DNA of 64,000 nucleotides. It comes from Gaeumannomyces sp. JS-464. Lineage: Eukaryota; Ascomycota; Sordariomycetes; Magnaporthales; Magnaporthaceae. Positions 23,670 through 34,485 of this stretch are shown here, piece after piece. Location of the stretch: the NCBI GenBank assembly GCA_002197995.1, contig NGZR01000003.1, positions 1,736,001-1,800,000 on the forward strand, given 5' to 3'. Position numbers and translations under genes: made by a program. Position 1 is the stretch's first letter, and every line of letters begins with the position of its first letter. Under the pieces are notes generated by a model. The model was given only the letters and a program-made list of their open reading frames with translations, was not told where the DNA came from and made no database searches.

Positions 23670-24205
23670 TCAAGCGCCCAGTCGAAGCCTCCCCTTGGCC
23701 CGCCTCCTGGCGAGGAGCTTGCGCCCGTTCTTCGTCCGGTTCCGGCTGAGGAACCCGTGCGTCCTCGCCCGCTTGAGCCGGCTGGTCCGCGCCAGCGTCG
23801 GCCGGGGCCCGCACCTGATCTGGGACGCGACGCCGCCGAGCGCCGGGTGCGACGTGATGGCCGTCTTGGGCACCAGGTCCAGGACCGAGGCCGCTTGTGG
23901 CCGTTCGGTGGCGGTCGGCGTGAACGAGAGCGGCGAGTGTGACGAGCGGAAGAGTGGGCTCGCCCGGGGCAGGTCGTTGGCCTGAGCAAGGGCAGCGACG
24001 AGAAGTACCTGTTTTGGAATTCGGGTTCCCGCGGGTTAGCACACGGCGCATAGCGCGCCCACGGATTCTGATTCCGCAGAGAGGCTGCCGGAGTCCCCCC
24101 GTACCTCTGCGACCCTCCTAGCCTCTGCACGACCACGCTTGGTATCCTCTGAGTGGGAGCGGCCGCCATCCGGAGGCGCGGAGCAATCGCGGCGATCGAC
24201 GCCAT
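23670..24205 (-). CDS. Mitochondrial ribosomal protein bL34m
   Basis: The C-terminal 45 residues carry the bL34 signature: [20 protein letters not shown] followed by [14 protein letters not shown]. The protein is short, basic and binds rRNA in the large mitoribosomal subunit. The N-terminus starting [17 protein letters not shown] (24205) looks like a mitochondrial presequence. Proposed exons are 24105-24205 and 23670-24008 with intron 24009-24104 (CTAAC branch, CAG acceptor). Joined this way, exon 2 starts in the frame reading [11 protein letters not shown], while the conserved end lies one frame away, so either one base is missing in 23874-24008 or another donor is used. The bL34 identity is clear; the N-terminal model is tentative. 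Confidence 0.82.
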
Positions 24206-24935
24206 GGTGTCGGATCGGCGGGGTAAAAAGGAATGGCCGCGAAAAATGTTGTCGCCTGGAAGACCGCCCTCGCCCCTAACTGCTCGCTTGGGTGGGGTAG
24301 GGCTTGCGGAGGAGTGCGGTTATCAATTGGCCGTTGGATTGTGGGCGTTTTTGCTGGTCACGGTTTTCAACCTGGTCTCATGCAGTTGAGGCCATTTTTT
24401 TCTGTCGACGGCATCCTCCGACCACCTGCCGCACCCCAATCATGCAGGGGTCCGATAGCTCGAGGACGGGCCATGTGGGTCCCCCGCTCTGCAGCATGCG
24501 GACAGCTCAAGCTGGAAAGCTCAACAGCCGGCCCTAGCGACCTATGACGCAAGCCCGCGAAGCTTGCGACTGGATGGCTGACCAAATGTTTAGACCGTCT
24601 TCATTTTGCCAACTGAATCTAGTCTAATGGTAGATAGCAAGAATCCATACAATGTCGCGAGACCACCAGCCAACCCGAGGAATATTCCCCTCCGACCGGC
24701 AAGGGTCGCAACAACCAACCTTAAACCTTCCAAGTACCCTTGTCGTCTCTAGCTTCCACTAGAGCCGTTTTCCTTTCCTCTTAACCCCGTTTTTCATAAA
24801 ACCACCAAAGACCCGGCTTCCCAATCATGGACCAGCAAGAACCTGGCAGAATTGCTAGTCCCGGGATCCAAGCATGAGCTATAATAATTTATATAACACG
24901 GGAATTTCCTCAGCCTCTTTCTAACCGTCCACCTC
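24206..24935. other. Intergenic between STE24 and bL34m
   Basis: Promoter side of bL34m and 3' flank of STE24, both on the minus strand. No supported frame, repeat or RNA was seen. Confidence 0.5.
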
Positions 24936-26523
24936 TTAAAGCTCGTCCCTGCCAGTAGCTTTGGTAGCCTTGTCTCCACCTGACGTCTCGACCTTCTCAG
25001 TCGATTGCCAGTTGAGAGCTCTCAGCCTCTCCGACAGGATCGGGTGAGAGAAGTGTAGCTCGCATACATCCAGTCCGCGTCCATGGTGCTAAGGTTCTGG
25101 ATTTGCAGCTTGATGAGTGACCGAGCCAGCTCCGACTGGTAGCCGAGATCCTTGGCGAACTTGTCGGCCTGGAACTCGTACTTGCGGCTCAGAATGTTCA
25201 TGCCCAGTTGGATCAACACATCCATAGGCGCGAGCGCGTCCGAGAATAGCAGGAAGCCGATGATAATCGGGTGCGAGGTGAATCCAAAATCAGCGTAGAG
25301 CGAGTTGTTGTTGATGAAGACGGAGAAAAGAGTGAACACGTAGAAGAAGTGCATCTGCCACGCACACAAATAGCGTATTGTTAGCGTCCCCTCGTCCCGA
25401 CGGGTCAAATCACAGCGCAGGGGGCGGGGCTACAACGGCGACGGGGAGAACTAACCTGAGCAATTCCAAAGAGTCTGGTCGTGTGGCCCAGCTTCCAGTG
25501 GCCGAGTTCGTGGCCGAGAACGGCGACGACCTCTTGCGTTTCGCTCTTCTCGATCAGTGTGTCGTAGATGACGATGTGCTTCTTCCAGGGCAGACCGAAG
25601 AAGTAGGCATTACTGTGGGCGGATCGCTTGCTTCCGTCGATCACATAGAGCTCGTGCAGCGGGAATTTGAGCCTCTTGGCCAAGTCCTCGACACCAGTCT
25701 TGAGCGGACCGGGCTCCAAGGGCGAGAGCTTGTTGAACAGGGGCAGGATGGCAATGGGGTAGACAGTGATCATGAAGACCTGCAGGAAGGCACCAAAGAG
25801 CCATAGGTAGTAGAAGAATTGGTTGCCCGTCTTCTGGATGATTTTGAGGAAGCCAGCGAGGATAGGCGGGGCCAGGATGAAGGTGAGCATCTGCGACTTG
25901 AGCATGTCCGTGATGAAGAGCTTAGGCGTCTGCTTGTTGAAGCCGAACTTCTCCTCAAGAACGAAAGTGTGGTAGATGGAGCCGGGCAGCGACAGGAGTT
26001 GCTGGATCATGACGAACGATAGGACGAAGACGATTGACTGCGAGATTTCACCGGTAAAGTAGGCCGGGGCGAAGCGGAGGAGCAGGTCGCCGGACCAAGC
26101 CCACAGCTTCGGAAGCACGTCCAGTTGGATGAAGGCGATGTTCTGGATTTGACCCCACAGCTTGATCACGAAATCGTACTTGGCCTTGGCGCGGCCGTAG
26201 GCCTGGCTCTTGTCGAAGACATCCTGCGACACCTCGCGCTCCAGAACTTTGGGTGGCTTCGTCTTCTGCAGGTACTTGTACTGGCGCAACGAGAACAGGC
26301 CCTCGAGGAGGTATTGCCCGACAGAGAAGCCGATAATCAGCTTCTTCCAGGGGAAGAGTGGACGGTCGAGAAACCGCGCGAGCTTCTGGACGTAGGTGGG
26401 CGCACCGGGCCTTGTGTTAGCTTCAGAAACACCGAGCTTGTGTCGATGGAGGAGGGGTCCTCTAGCTGAGGCCGGGATGGCCGGGCGCTGGGATGCGCCG
26501 CAACGTACCTGCAAGAAATCCAT
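24936..26523 (-). CDS. STE24: CAAX prenyl protease Ste24
   Basis: Zinc metalloprotease of the ER/inner nuclear membrane that removes the last three residues of farnesylated CAAX proteins and makes a second N-terminal cut in a-factor-type pheromones. Three exons: 26509-26523 (MDFLQ), 25456-26385, 24936-25354; introns are 123 and 101 bp. Seen: several hydrophobic membrane segments, the zinc motif HELGH at about residue 300 (in VAVLGHELGHWKLGH), the downstream Glu region RKYEFQADKFAKDLGY, and C-terminal FSHPILSERLRALNW. With one restored base the length is 454, matching yeast Ste24. The break is near 25055: MDADWMYASY is followed by HFSHP only if one C is added (TACCACTTC expected, TACACTTC present). 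This lies 5.6 kb from mevalonate kinase. Confidence 0.93.
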
Positions 26524-27039
26524 CTTGCGATGGGTGCGCAATGTGAGCGCAATACCCTGGGCGAATGAGTGAAATGGCAGACAAAAAGAAGAAGAGAAAA
26601 CAAAGTACTTGGCGGTAAGGGAAAGACTAAGAATTGAAGTTCAGAGGGATGAAGAAGAAACCGTGTTTGATCGTGGGCTGGACGCGCAACAGACGCAGTA
26701 GCGTTGCATGGCAAGGCTTCCCATGCGCTTAGGTGGTCCCTGCAGCAGAGTGGGGGCATGTATGCGAAACCTGTCCTCCTAGCTCAGGCTGTTGCTGGCA
26801 ATTGTGGCTTTTGTCGGCGTGGCTGTGAATAAGCACGACTAGGCTGGGTCATGAAGTCAGCGACTTTAGGATTAACTGGCACGAGCTATCCCAAGAGCGA
26901 ACCGCCTTTTAACTTCAATCGCAAACTTGCACTATTCGCGCAAGTCTTCAAGCTTTCTCGGTGGCCGGCTCCTGAATCGGCCGGGCCTTGTGAGCAGGTC
27001 TAGGTTACGGAGGCGACATGACACCCCTTGAACTCCGAA
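26524..27039. other. Intergenic upstream of STE24
   Basis: Short gap between STE24 and the upstream microprotein gene on the same strand; it should contain the STE24 promoter. No other feature seen. Confidence 0.45.
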
Positions 27040-27535
27040 TCAGGTTCGAGGAATCCTCATATTTGCCTGCACCCTTTCCAGAAGCTGCTCTCGGGTGTCT
27101 GAGGATTGTGGGTGAAGATTCCTCTGCCGAGATGCAACGTCATTGTAAAGGATCAGCTCTGTCCAACAATGCCGCTGCTGGGAAATCTGGATAGAACCTA
27201 CCGCCGCAAGCCAACGCCTCAGCTCCTCCCTGGTCCAATCGTTTGGGTCTCCTGTAGGATCCGGCTGAGCAGGAAACATATCTCCGCCCCAAATCGCCCA
27301 TATGGCAGCACCAGTTACCAATCCGGTGAATGCTTGGGGTCGTCAGATACGTTTTATTGTCATGCTCGGCAAGGCGGTCCCGGCTGGGCTTGATACTTGC
27401 TTACCCAACACCGCATTCTAGTGCCGCCCTTGTCAGCAACATGTGCGAACACAAAGGCGTCTGTTTCTGGCGATTAGGAAGGCGAGACTGCTTGCGTACC
27501 TTGGACTTCAAAGCATTGTCCAACGGAGTCGGCAT
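27040..27535 (-). CDS. Small membrane protein with SAP-like tail (four exons)
   Basis: Not recognised by name. Four small exons give an 87-residue protein: 27500-27535, 27405-27417 (only 13 nt), 27202-27332, 27040-27123. The three introns have GT..AG ends (GTACGC, GTAAGC, GTAGGT donors) and all phases agree. Residues 1-12 are MPTPLDNALKSK; 14-31 form one hydrophobic helix (AVLAFTGLVTGAAIWAIW); residues 47-80 contain WTREELRRWLAARNLHP and DTREQLLERVQANMR, a helix-turn-helix pattern like the SAP/Ish1 stretches. I infer a single-pass membrane protein, perhaps mitochondrial or nuclear-envelope. A gene finder that ignores micro-exons would miss it. The splice model is supported by continuous sense, not by transcripts. 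Confidence 0.72.
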
Positions 27536-28531
27536 GGTTCCTCGGGAGCAATAGCACGGGGTTCGTGAGGTCGGTATCTGCTAGCAATCAAGGCTAAGCT
27601 GTCGGGCGGCTTGAGATGAGATGTGTATCAGCACGTGAAGGACGTGAGACAGGCAGGTAGGTCATAAAGTCTGGTGATACACAGGAAGACGAGAACGAGC
27701 AAGTAGGTATACTGGTAATTAATAAATATGGCGAGGAAGGCCAAGTATGACTGTTTTCAGAGGACAAGAACACTTGTCAACCAACACGAGGCTGGGTGGA
27801 TTCCTGTCGTCGTCGCTTCCAAGGACCTTCCCACGCACCCCGAAGCTGACGCCACATTGCTGTACGCGTCAGCCACGCATTGGGCTGGGAATCGCAATCG
27901 GTCGACATCACACGCCATTCCATAGGTACCGCATTCAAAGTCTCCCGACAGTGCGTACTAGTACCAATGCCTTGGTGGACATAGCACAGAATTGGAAGCT
28001 AACTAGGTACCGGGTACCTAGAAAGCAATCTTGCTTATACTCCGCCAGTATCTCGCACCTCTTCTCACAAGTAGCAAACCCCGCAGTTTCCAGGGGCAGG
28101 TTGGGAGGCTCCCCCACACAAAAAAAACGAGACTGTAAAAAAGCGACTCCAGCCCGACATCTTTCCCTTTTATTTTCCCAAGGATTTAATCGAAAAATAA
28201 AACATCTAAACTGGTTATACAATACTATCAGCGGTATATTAATTAAATTCGCACTTTTCCCTGCAAAAAAGGTGCCGTCATACCTTTTTATTCCCCCACG
28301 TTGTTCGTTGTGGGCGAGGGAGGCTGCCGCCAACGTGAGCACCAGCCCAGTGGGGCACTCTGCTCAAGCTGAACGAATACCCCACATACCCCCAAGGCGT
28401 GGCGATAGCGGAGCGGCCAAATTCGCTGCCCACAAACCTGACTGCGGCTTCACGAAAAATACAACTTGCAACCGGCAAAATCACTGTGACGAACTTTCCC
28501 CTGACAACAGCCTCCAAAAAATACCGCCAAA
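27536..28531. other. Divergent promoter region, microprotein and eL38
   Basis: About 1 kb between the divergent starts of the microprotein (27535, minus) and eL38 (28532, plus). It includes a perfect 9+1+9 palindrome at 28003-28021. No supported gene: the long plus frame 27747-28631 is low in coding character and overlaps eL38 exon 1 in another frame. Confidence 0.5.
28003..28021. repeat. 19-bp palindrome CTAGGTACC-G-GGTACCTAG
   Basis: Nine-base arms around a single G, upstream of eL38; related to the TACCTAGGTA elements seen at 8265, 17754, 49927 and 51710. Confidence 0.75.
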
Positions 28532-29078
28532 ATGCCTAGGGAAGTCGCCGACATCAAGAAGGTATGTTGGTTTGCTAATTCAGTCGTGGGCTAACTTGCG
28601 GCGGGTGATTTTTTTTGTCGTATTTCTGTGACTGACTTTTGTGGCATTCACAGTTCATCGAGATCTGCCGGAGGAAGGATGCTTCCTGTGAGTTCGCCTC
28701 GCGCCGAGCAACAATGGCCCCTGAGCCGTCGAATTAGCGAACCAGCACAATGCCCACGCAGGCTCGCCTAAAGGGGATACGGTTTTTCTGACATGGAGGT
28801 CACGGTGGTTGATACAGCGGCGAGGATCAAGAAGAACAAGAAGTCGAACCAGGTCAAGTTCAAGGTTCGGTGCCAGACGCACCTGTACACCCTGATCCTG
28901 AAGGACGCCGAGAAGGCCGAGAAGCTCAAGCAGAGCCTGCCTCCCAGTACGATTGACCCTTTCCTAGAAGCCGAATCGTCCCCGTCCTTCCCAGCTAACC
29001 CGACCGCCGCACCCTCCCTCGCCAGGCCTGACTGTCACCGAGGTTAGCAAGAAGGAGAAGAAGGCCAAGTCCTCATAG
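28532..29078 (+). CDS. RPL38: 60S ribosomal protein eL38
   Basis: Large-subunit cytosolic ribosomal protein, 81 residues. Four exons fit without a frame break: 28532-28561 ([10 protein letters not shown]), 28654-28687 ([11 protein letters not shown]), 28818-28946 ([18 protein letters not shown] and onward), 29026-29078 ([16 protein letters not shown]). Each acceptor is a clear CAG and the last intron has a GCTAAC branch. Sequence order matches eL38 throughout ([37 protein letters not shown]). The many introns at the 5' end are usual for fungal ribosomal protein genes. Confidence 0.96.
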
Positions 29079-29454
29079 ACGCGGGGTCTTTTTATGGCTT
29101 GACTGATTTCTTGCGCTTATGTGCTTTTCAACTTGGGACTGTGGGATGAGATTGACGATGGCGGACGCGTGATTCGCATTGTGCCCTGGAGGGACGGGGC
29201 GGTATTCATGATCGGCGTCTAGGTATACCTTGGAATCCAGGCCTGTGGGCGACAACCAAAAAAAGAAGAAGATCCATTCACTGTCTTGGGAAACCTCCAT
29301 GCCCCGCCGCATATTCCCCCCCTTTGGGAGTTCAGTCGTTGATGGAACTTCGAAGCCATCATGGATAGGCAACTAACCGAATACAGTCGATTACGGCCGC
29401 GTTGGTTGACCCCCTATTACTTTAGTATGTTTCCGCTTCCAAGGTTGGCTCACC

Positions 29455-29615
29455 ATGACTTGTTTCCCCCTATTTCTTTCCGCCATCCTTTTCCTTTCTC
29501 TTTTCCTGTACCTTTTCCTGCTTTGCTTTTTCCTGTCTCTCCCTGTACTTCTTCTTCTCTCTTTTCTTGTCTCTCTTTTTATTCTTGTGTTTTTTCCTGA
29601 CCCTTTTCCTACTCC
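29455..29615. repeat. Polypyrimidine tract with TTTTCCTG-like units
   Basis: About 160 bases with very few purines on the plus strand; TTTCCTG or TTTTCCTG recurs at least four times at irregular spacing. Confidence 0.7.
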
Positions 29616-31343
29616 TTGGGAGCCTATGAGAGGATGTGAGAGCATCAAGGCGAGGTAATGTGTTGCGGTTGCTCTCAGCCACAGAGCGAGCTCAGCCTCT
29701 TTCGACTACTCATCCATATCTCACGTTCGCCAGCCCCATGGGTATCGCGGGCGCTTACGGGTCGTTATCAAGGCGGGCTATTCGTGACGCCAATGGTTCC
29801 TTTTCTGCGCCGCGGGAACGGACGTGATCGTGCGGCGGGAGGCTGTGTGGGGGAGGTTATGACGGAGTCCCTTGTGGTTTGAGTTCCTAGCATGGATTGC
29901 GTGAACGTCAGCCCGCGCGGGCATTTTGAGCGGAGGAAAAAGGAGGTAGGTTTGCGAAAATTGCCTTTTGGCCGGTAGTTTTGATGCCACAATGTTGCAT
30001 TGCCTCGAGGTCAGAGTCATGAGATCTCCTGACCCGTGATACAATGCATCCTTCCACCACTCATCCGCATCTGACTGACTAGCCTGCTCTTCTCGTTCTT
30101 TCACCGCTCCCTGTCTAGGCAGGCTCTCTGTTACATAGAGCGTTGCGTTGGAGGTACGTAATGTGAGCCTGTCTGACTTGGTCACATCAAAGTCCCGAGC
30201 GGAACAGACGTTGGTAGGCAGGAAGGAGGAGAGGCGGGAGATGAAGGAAAGTGAATCGAAAGCCCGCCCTCCCTCGAGTCCGTAAAGCCTGTCCATGCGT
30301 GCAGGGATGCAGATGCAGTTGTGCACTGGAGTTACCTTCCAGGTTGGGGAAAAGGTGTCGTCGGCCTTTCGTCAGCTTGCGTGGCATGGCCCTCTCTGAC
30401 ATCGGCATTGAGGCGGAGGGGCCCCCGGCCACTTGTGTGGTGCGCAGTTGCACAACTCTGTTGCAGCAAAACAACTCTTTTGGACGATCACTTGGGAATC
30501 CGACCCCCCAAGAAAAGAAAAGAAAAGAAAAGCAGTGGTGTGGTATCTCGACTGTTATCTTCGTTCTTGCTTGGCCAACGACCTAAGTACAAGAGCGGCG
30601 CCGATCTCGATGGCTGATTCGAGATCATGAAGCCAAGGTTTAGCTCCCTCGACCAACAGTGCTAGCAGCCACCCCCAGCAATCCATTGCCTGTTGGACTG
30701 TCGCGGCCGCAAAAGTCGGCGGCAGTGTCCGGGCCAGGCACAAGCTCCCACCGACCCCTGCAAGGCACCGCGCACGCCGGCATCGGGTCCCCTTTTTTTC
30801 GCCCAACACCAGCCAATGGGTGTGGTGGGTGTGGCAACTCCCATGTGCGGTGCTGGTGGTGATCGACCCACCGTGCTTCCATGCTCCACGACGCCCAGTT
30901 TCCATGATCCAGCCGGGATTTCCAGCACGTCGGAATGCCGCTGCCCCGGCTTCCATTTCTTCGCCTTTTGTCATGCGGAACGTGTGTGGACGCAGCACAA
31001 TGTGGGGGGACAGAAAGGCTTGGTAATTGGCGAGAGCAGATTGGGGTGCGTGCGCCCAAGGCCAGCCTCCTATTCGCGCTAGCAAGGGCGAGGCCGATCG
31101 GGCCCCTGGTCATGTCATTCCAGAACTGGTACAGCACTTTCCGCCCCTGTCCTTGGTCCTCCTGGAATTAGATTTTCTGGAAGTCGAGTGCGCCGCGTGA
31201 TACCAAGGGGCGGGCAGTGGCAGAGAAACAAACGTAGCGCCGAATTGTTTTTTTCTCCCTCCTCCTACCTCAGCAAAGCCACATACACAACAGATCGGAT
31301 AATACGCGACCGGCCGAGACCTGACTGACCCAGATACCACCAA

Positions 31344-31367
31344 CTGCTGCTGCTGCTGCTGCTGCTG
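31344..31367. repeat. (CTG)8 microsatellite
   Basis: Eight CTG units upstream of mevalonate kinase, not in a supported frame. Confidence 0.95.
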
Positions 31368-32078
31368 CTCCTGCTATCTAAGCCCCCCGCGCACGTCACA
31401 CCCGTGCCTGCGGTCCTGCCCCAACAAAGTCTTGACGTACGACCAGACAACGACCAGGCCTGCTTCATCTTACTGCCGGCGCGCACCCACGAATCCTTTT
31501 GCCGTGCCCTCCCTTCTTTCCCAGCCAGGCACCTGTCCTCGCTGCCATTATTTTCCACCTTCTCTGTTTATCCTCCGCATCGTCGTTACAGTTTAATCCG
31601 AGACAAGGGATCCCCGCGCCCGGCCTGTATATAGACTTTGGGCGCCTGTTTCTGATCTCTGGCCAACCAAGTCACTTCGCCCAATTGTCCATCGCATCGT
31701 CCCACCGACGTCTCTGGGGCCCGACTCTTTGTCTGGGTTCCCTTAACAACCGGTGCCGACCGCTTAATCTAACCTAAGTAGGTAACCTTTTGGGACATAA
31801 GGGCCTTCTCTCGGTCTAGCCGGGGCCTCGTCAAGGTTGCAGCACTAAGAACTTTGTTTCGTCCAATGACCTTCCCCAAGCTCAACTAACACCGGACGTC
31901 TCCCTTGAACAGTACCACCTGTCTTTTCCCTCGTCCAAAAGCGATTCAAGACGACGGTCTCCCTAGCTTTCTTCTTCTCAGGCACTCTCCTTTATCGCTT
32001 ACGAAGACGAACTCCCCGCCGGTTCTTCACCATAATATACAAATACGCACAGTCGGAGGTCACTCAACACCAGCGACG

Positions 32079-33680
32079 ATGAGTGGGACTAATAGACTCC
32101 ACGTCGCCGTAGATGGCCTTCATATAAGCGGAAACGGCAACGGCCACGTCACTATCAACGGAAACGGAACGAACGGGGCAAAAGGAACCAACGGCACACT
32201 GAGGGTCAGGATGGCTAGGAAACAGTCCAGCCCTATGCAGCCGGCCTTCATGGTCTCGGCACCGGGAAAGGTCATTGTGTGGGGAGAACACTCGGTTGTG
32301 CACGGCAAGGTAACGCCCGTCCCGGCGCAACGTTTGGAGGCTGTTGTTACTCCTAGTCCCCGTTCGCTCTGCTAACCTGTCCTGCGCTGGCCATAGGCTG
32401 CTATCGCCGCCACCATAAACCTGAGGTCATATCTGCTGGTGACCTCACTATCCAAGTCGAAGAGGACGGTGACGCTCAGGTTTCCCGATATCGACCTAGT
32501 ATACACGTGGAGCATCGACGACTTGCCATGGTCGACCTTTTCGCACCCGTCCAAGAAGAAATCCTACTATAGCCTTGTCACGGCACTCGACGACGACCTA
32601 GTAGCTGCAATACAGCCGCACCTGACGCCCATCTCGCCCGACAAGCCCGAGGCCGAGCGCAAGGTACACCTTAACTCGGCCGCCGCCTTCCTCTACCTTT
32701 TCCTCTCCCTGGGCTCCCAGGCATTCCCCGGCTGCATCTACACTCTTCGTTCCACAATACCCCTCGGCGCCGGTCTGGGTTCTAGCGCATCCATCGCGGT
32801 GTGTCTGTCGACTGCGCTCCTGCTGCAGCTGCGGACACTATCTGGCCCGCACCCCGACCAGCCGTCCGAGGAGGCGCAGCTCCAGATTGAACGCATCAAC
32901 AGATGGGCCTATGTCGCCGAAATGTGTATACACGGCAACCCCTCAGGCGTGGACAACACCGTCTCGACGCAGGGCAAGGCCGTCGTGTTCCAGCGCACCG
33001 ACTACAACAGCCCGCCATCTGTCAGGCCGCTCTGGGACTTCCCGGAGCTGCCACTGCTTCTTGTGGACACCAAGCAGGCCAAGTCGACGGCGCACGAAGT
33101 GGCAAAGGTGAAAAGGCTCAAGGACGCGCATCCCAAGCTGGTGGGGACGATCCTGGACGCCATGGACCGCGTGACGCAGAACGCCTTGACGCTCATAAGC
33201 GAGGACGATTTCGACAGCGGGAAGGCTGAGTGCCTGAACAAGGTGGGCGAGCTCATGACCATCAACCACGGCCTGCTCATGTCGCTGGGCGTGTCGCATC
33301 CGCGGTTGGAGCGCGTGCGCGAGCTCGTCGACTATGAGGAGATCGGGTGGACCAAGCTCACGGGCGCGGGCGGTGGCGGCTGCTCTATCTCGCTTGTTCG
33401 CCCGGACGCGCCTAGGGAGAAGCTAGAGCGGCTGCAGGAGCGGCTCGAGAAGGAGGGTTACGCGGCGTTCAGGACCACACTCGGTGGCGACGGCGTCGGC
33501 GTGCTCTGGCCAGCAGTGCTGCGGAACGGCATGGACGAGGACGATGAGGGCGGCATGGAGATCGACATGGAGAAGTTTCTCAACGCCGACGGCACCGAGG
33601 GCGTCGAGCGCCTTGTCGGCGTCCACGGCGGCGGCGGCGAGCGGGAAGGTTGGAAGTTTTGGAGGGTTGGGATCCAATGA
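32079..33680 (+). CDS. ERG12: Mevalonate kinase
   Basis: Cytosolic GHMP-family kinase that phosphorylates mevalonate with ATP, an early step toward farnesyl diphosphate, sterols and prenyl groups. Two exons (32079-32309, 32397-33680) with an 87 bp intron (CTAAC branch) give 504 residues, no frame break. Seen: SAPGKVIVWGEHSVVHGK near residue 60-77 (substrate loop), IPLGAGLGSSASIAV (ATP-binding GHMP motif, about 197-211), HGNPSGVDN with the catalytic Asp, and LTGAGGGGCSISL near the C-terminus. The first ~55 residues include a Gly/Asn-rich stretch (GNGNGHVTINGNGTNG) that is dispensable-looking. RAM2, which uses a product of this pathway, follows in tandem 806 bp downstream. Confidence 0.96.
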
Positions 33681-34485
33681 GCGTTTCTATTGGAAGAGAA
33701 TTGATACTAATTTCTGACGGTGGCCGAGGCATGTGACAGCGCAGGCAAGCGGGCGGGCAGGCCTGGATGATCTGAGGGGTTGACTGAGGGGAAGCGTCGA
33801 AGAGGATCAAGTCAAAAAAAACCAAGGAAGCGAAAGAGGAGGAACAGGAGTGATCTTATGGGCTTCCAGCATCAACTTAAAATGCCCTTCTGTTCTTGTC
33901 TACTATTTACAACCCTTAGATAATTGTAGTGAGGCTGGAACTACGTCCGGAAGTCTTTATGATGTAAGATATGTGCACCACTATCACTGTTGAGTTCTGG
34001 CAGTACAGTAAAGGCTACAGCTGGGAATTTCAGGGACTACAGGGGCAAGATTTGTGCTTTGCCTGAGCCCTAGGTAGTTTCGGCCAGTTGACGTTTACAA
34101 TAGCGAACCTTGCCGCCTTGACCGTAGTAATTGGCTATCGTGAGTCTTGGAGAAGATGGATGGGTGGGTTGCTGTAGTATTGTCCTTCTCGTCCTTGGTA
34201 TTGTTCTTGGCCTCGGGGAGCCAGCTCCATTGTCGGGCGACGTCTTGCCGATGGAGATTAAAGGTGGTGGGTCGAAGTGCCCCGCATCCGTCGCCTCAAC
34301 CACCACGGCCGCGAGGGCGGGAAGCTCTCCACACGCCTCGCTGCCGCGTGCAGCCCAGGTCACCTCCCTCTAATCGTTGCATGCAAGTCATTTGAGAAAA
34401 ATCACCCCCACCCGCCCGACCTGTCCTGACCTCGTCGAGAGAGGACAGGCGGACCCAAATCAGACGAAGCAGCAAAGGGGAAACA
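33681..34485. other. ERG12-RAM2 spacer
   Basis: About 0.8 kb between two plus-strand genes; ERG12 3' flank and RAM2 promoter. No gene, repeat or recognised motif. Confidence 0.45.

Larger units (their letters stand above)
29079..32078. other. 3.0 kb gap between eL38 and ERG12
   Basis: No gene recognised. Notable contents: a pyrimidine-rich tract at about 29455-29615 built on TTTTCCTG-like units, CTG repeats at 31344-31367, and a pyrimidine-rich stretch just before mevalonate kinase that probably belongs to its promoter and 5'UTR. Open frames here lack motifs. Confidence 0.5.
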
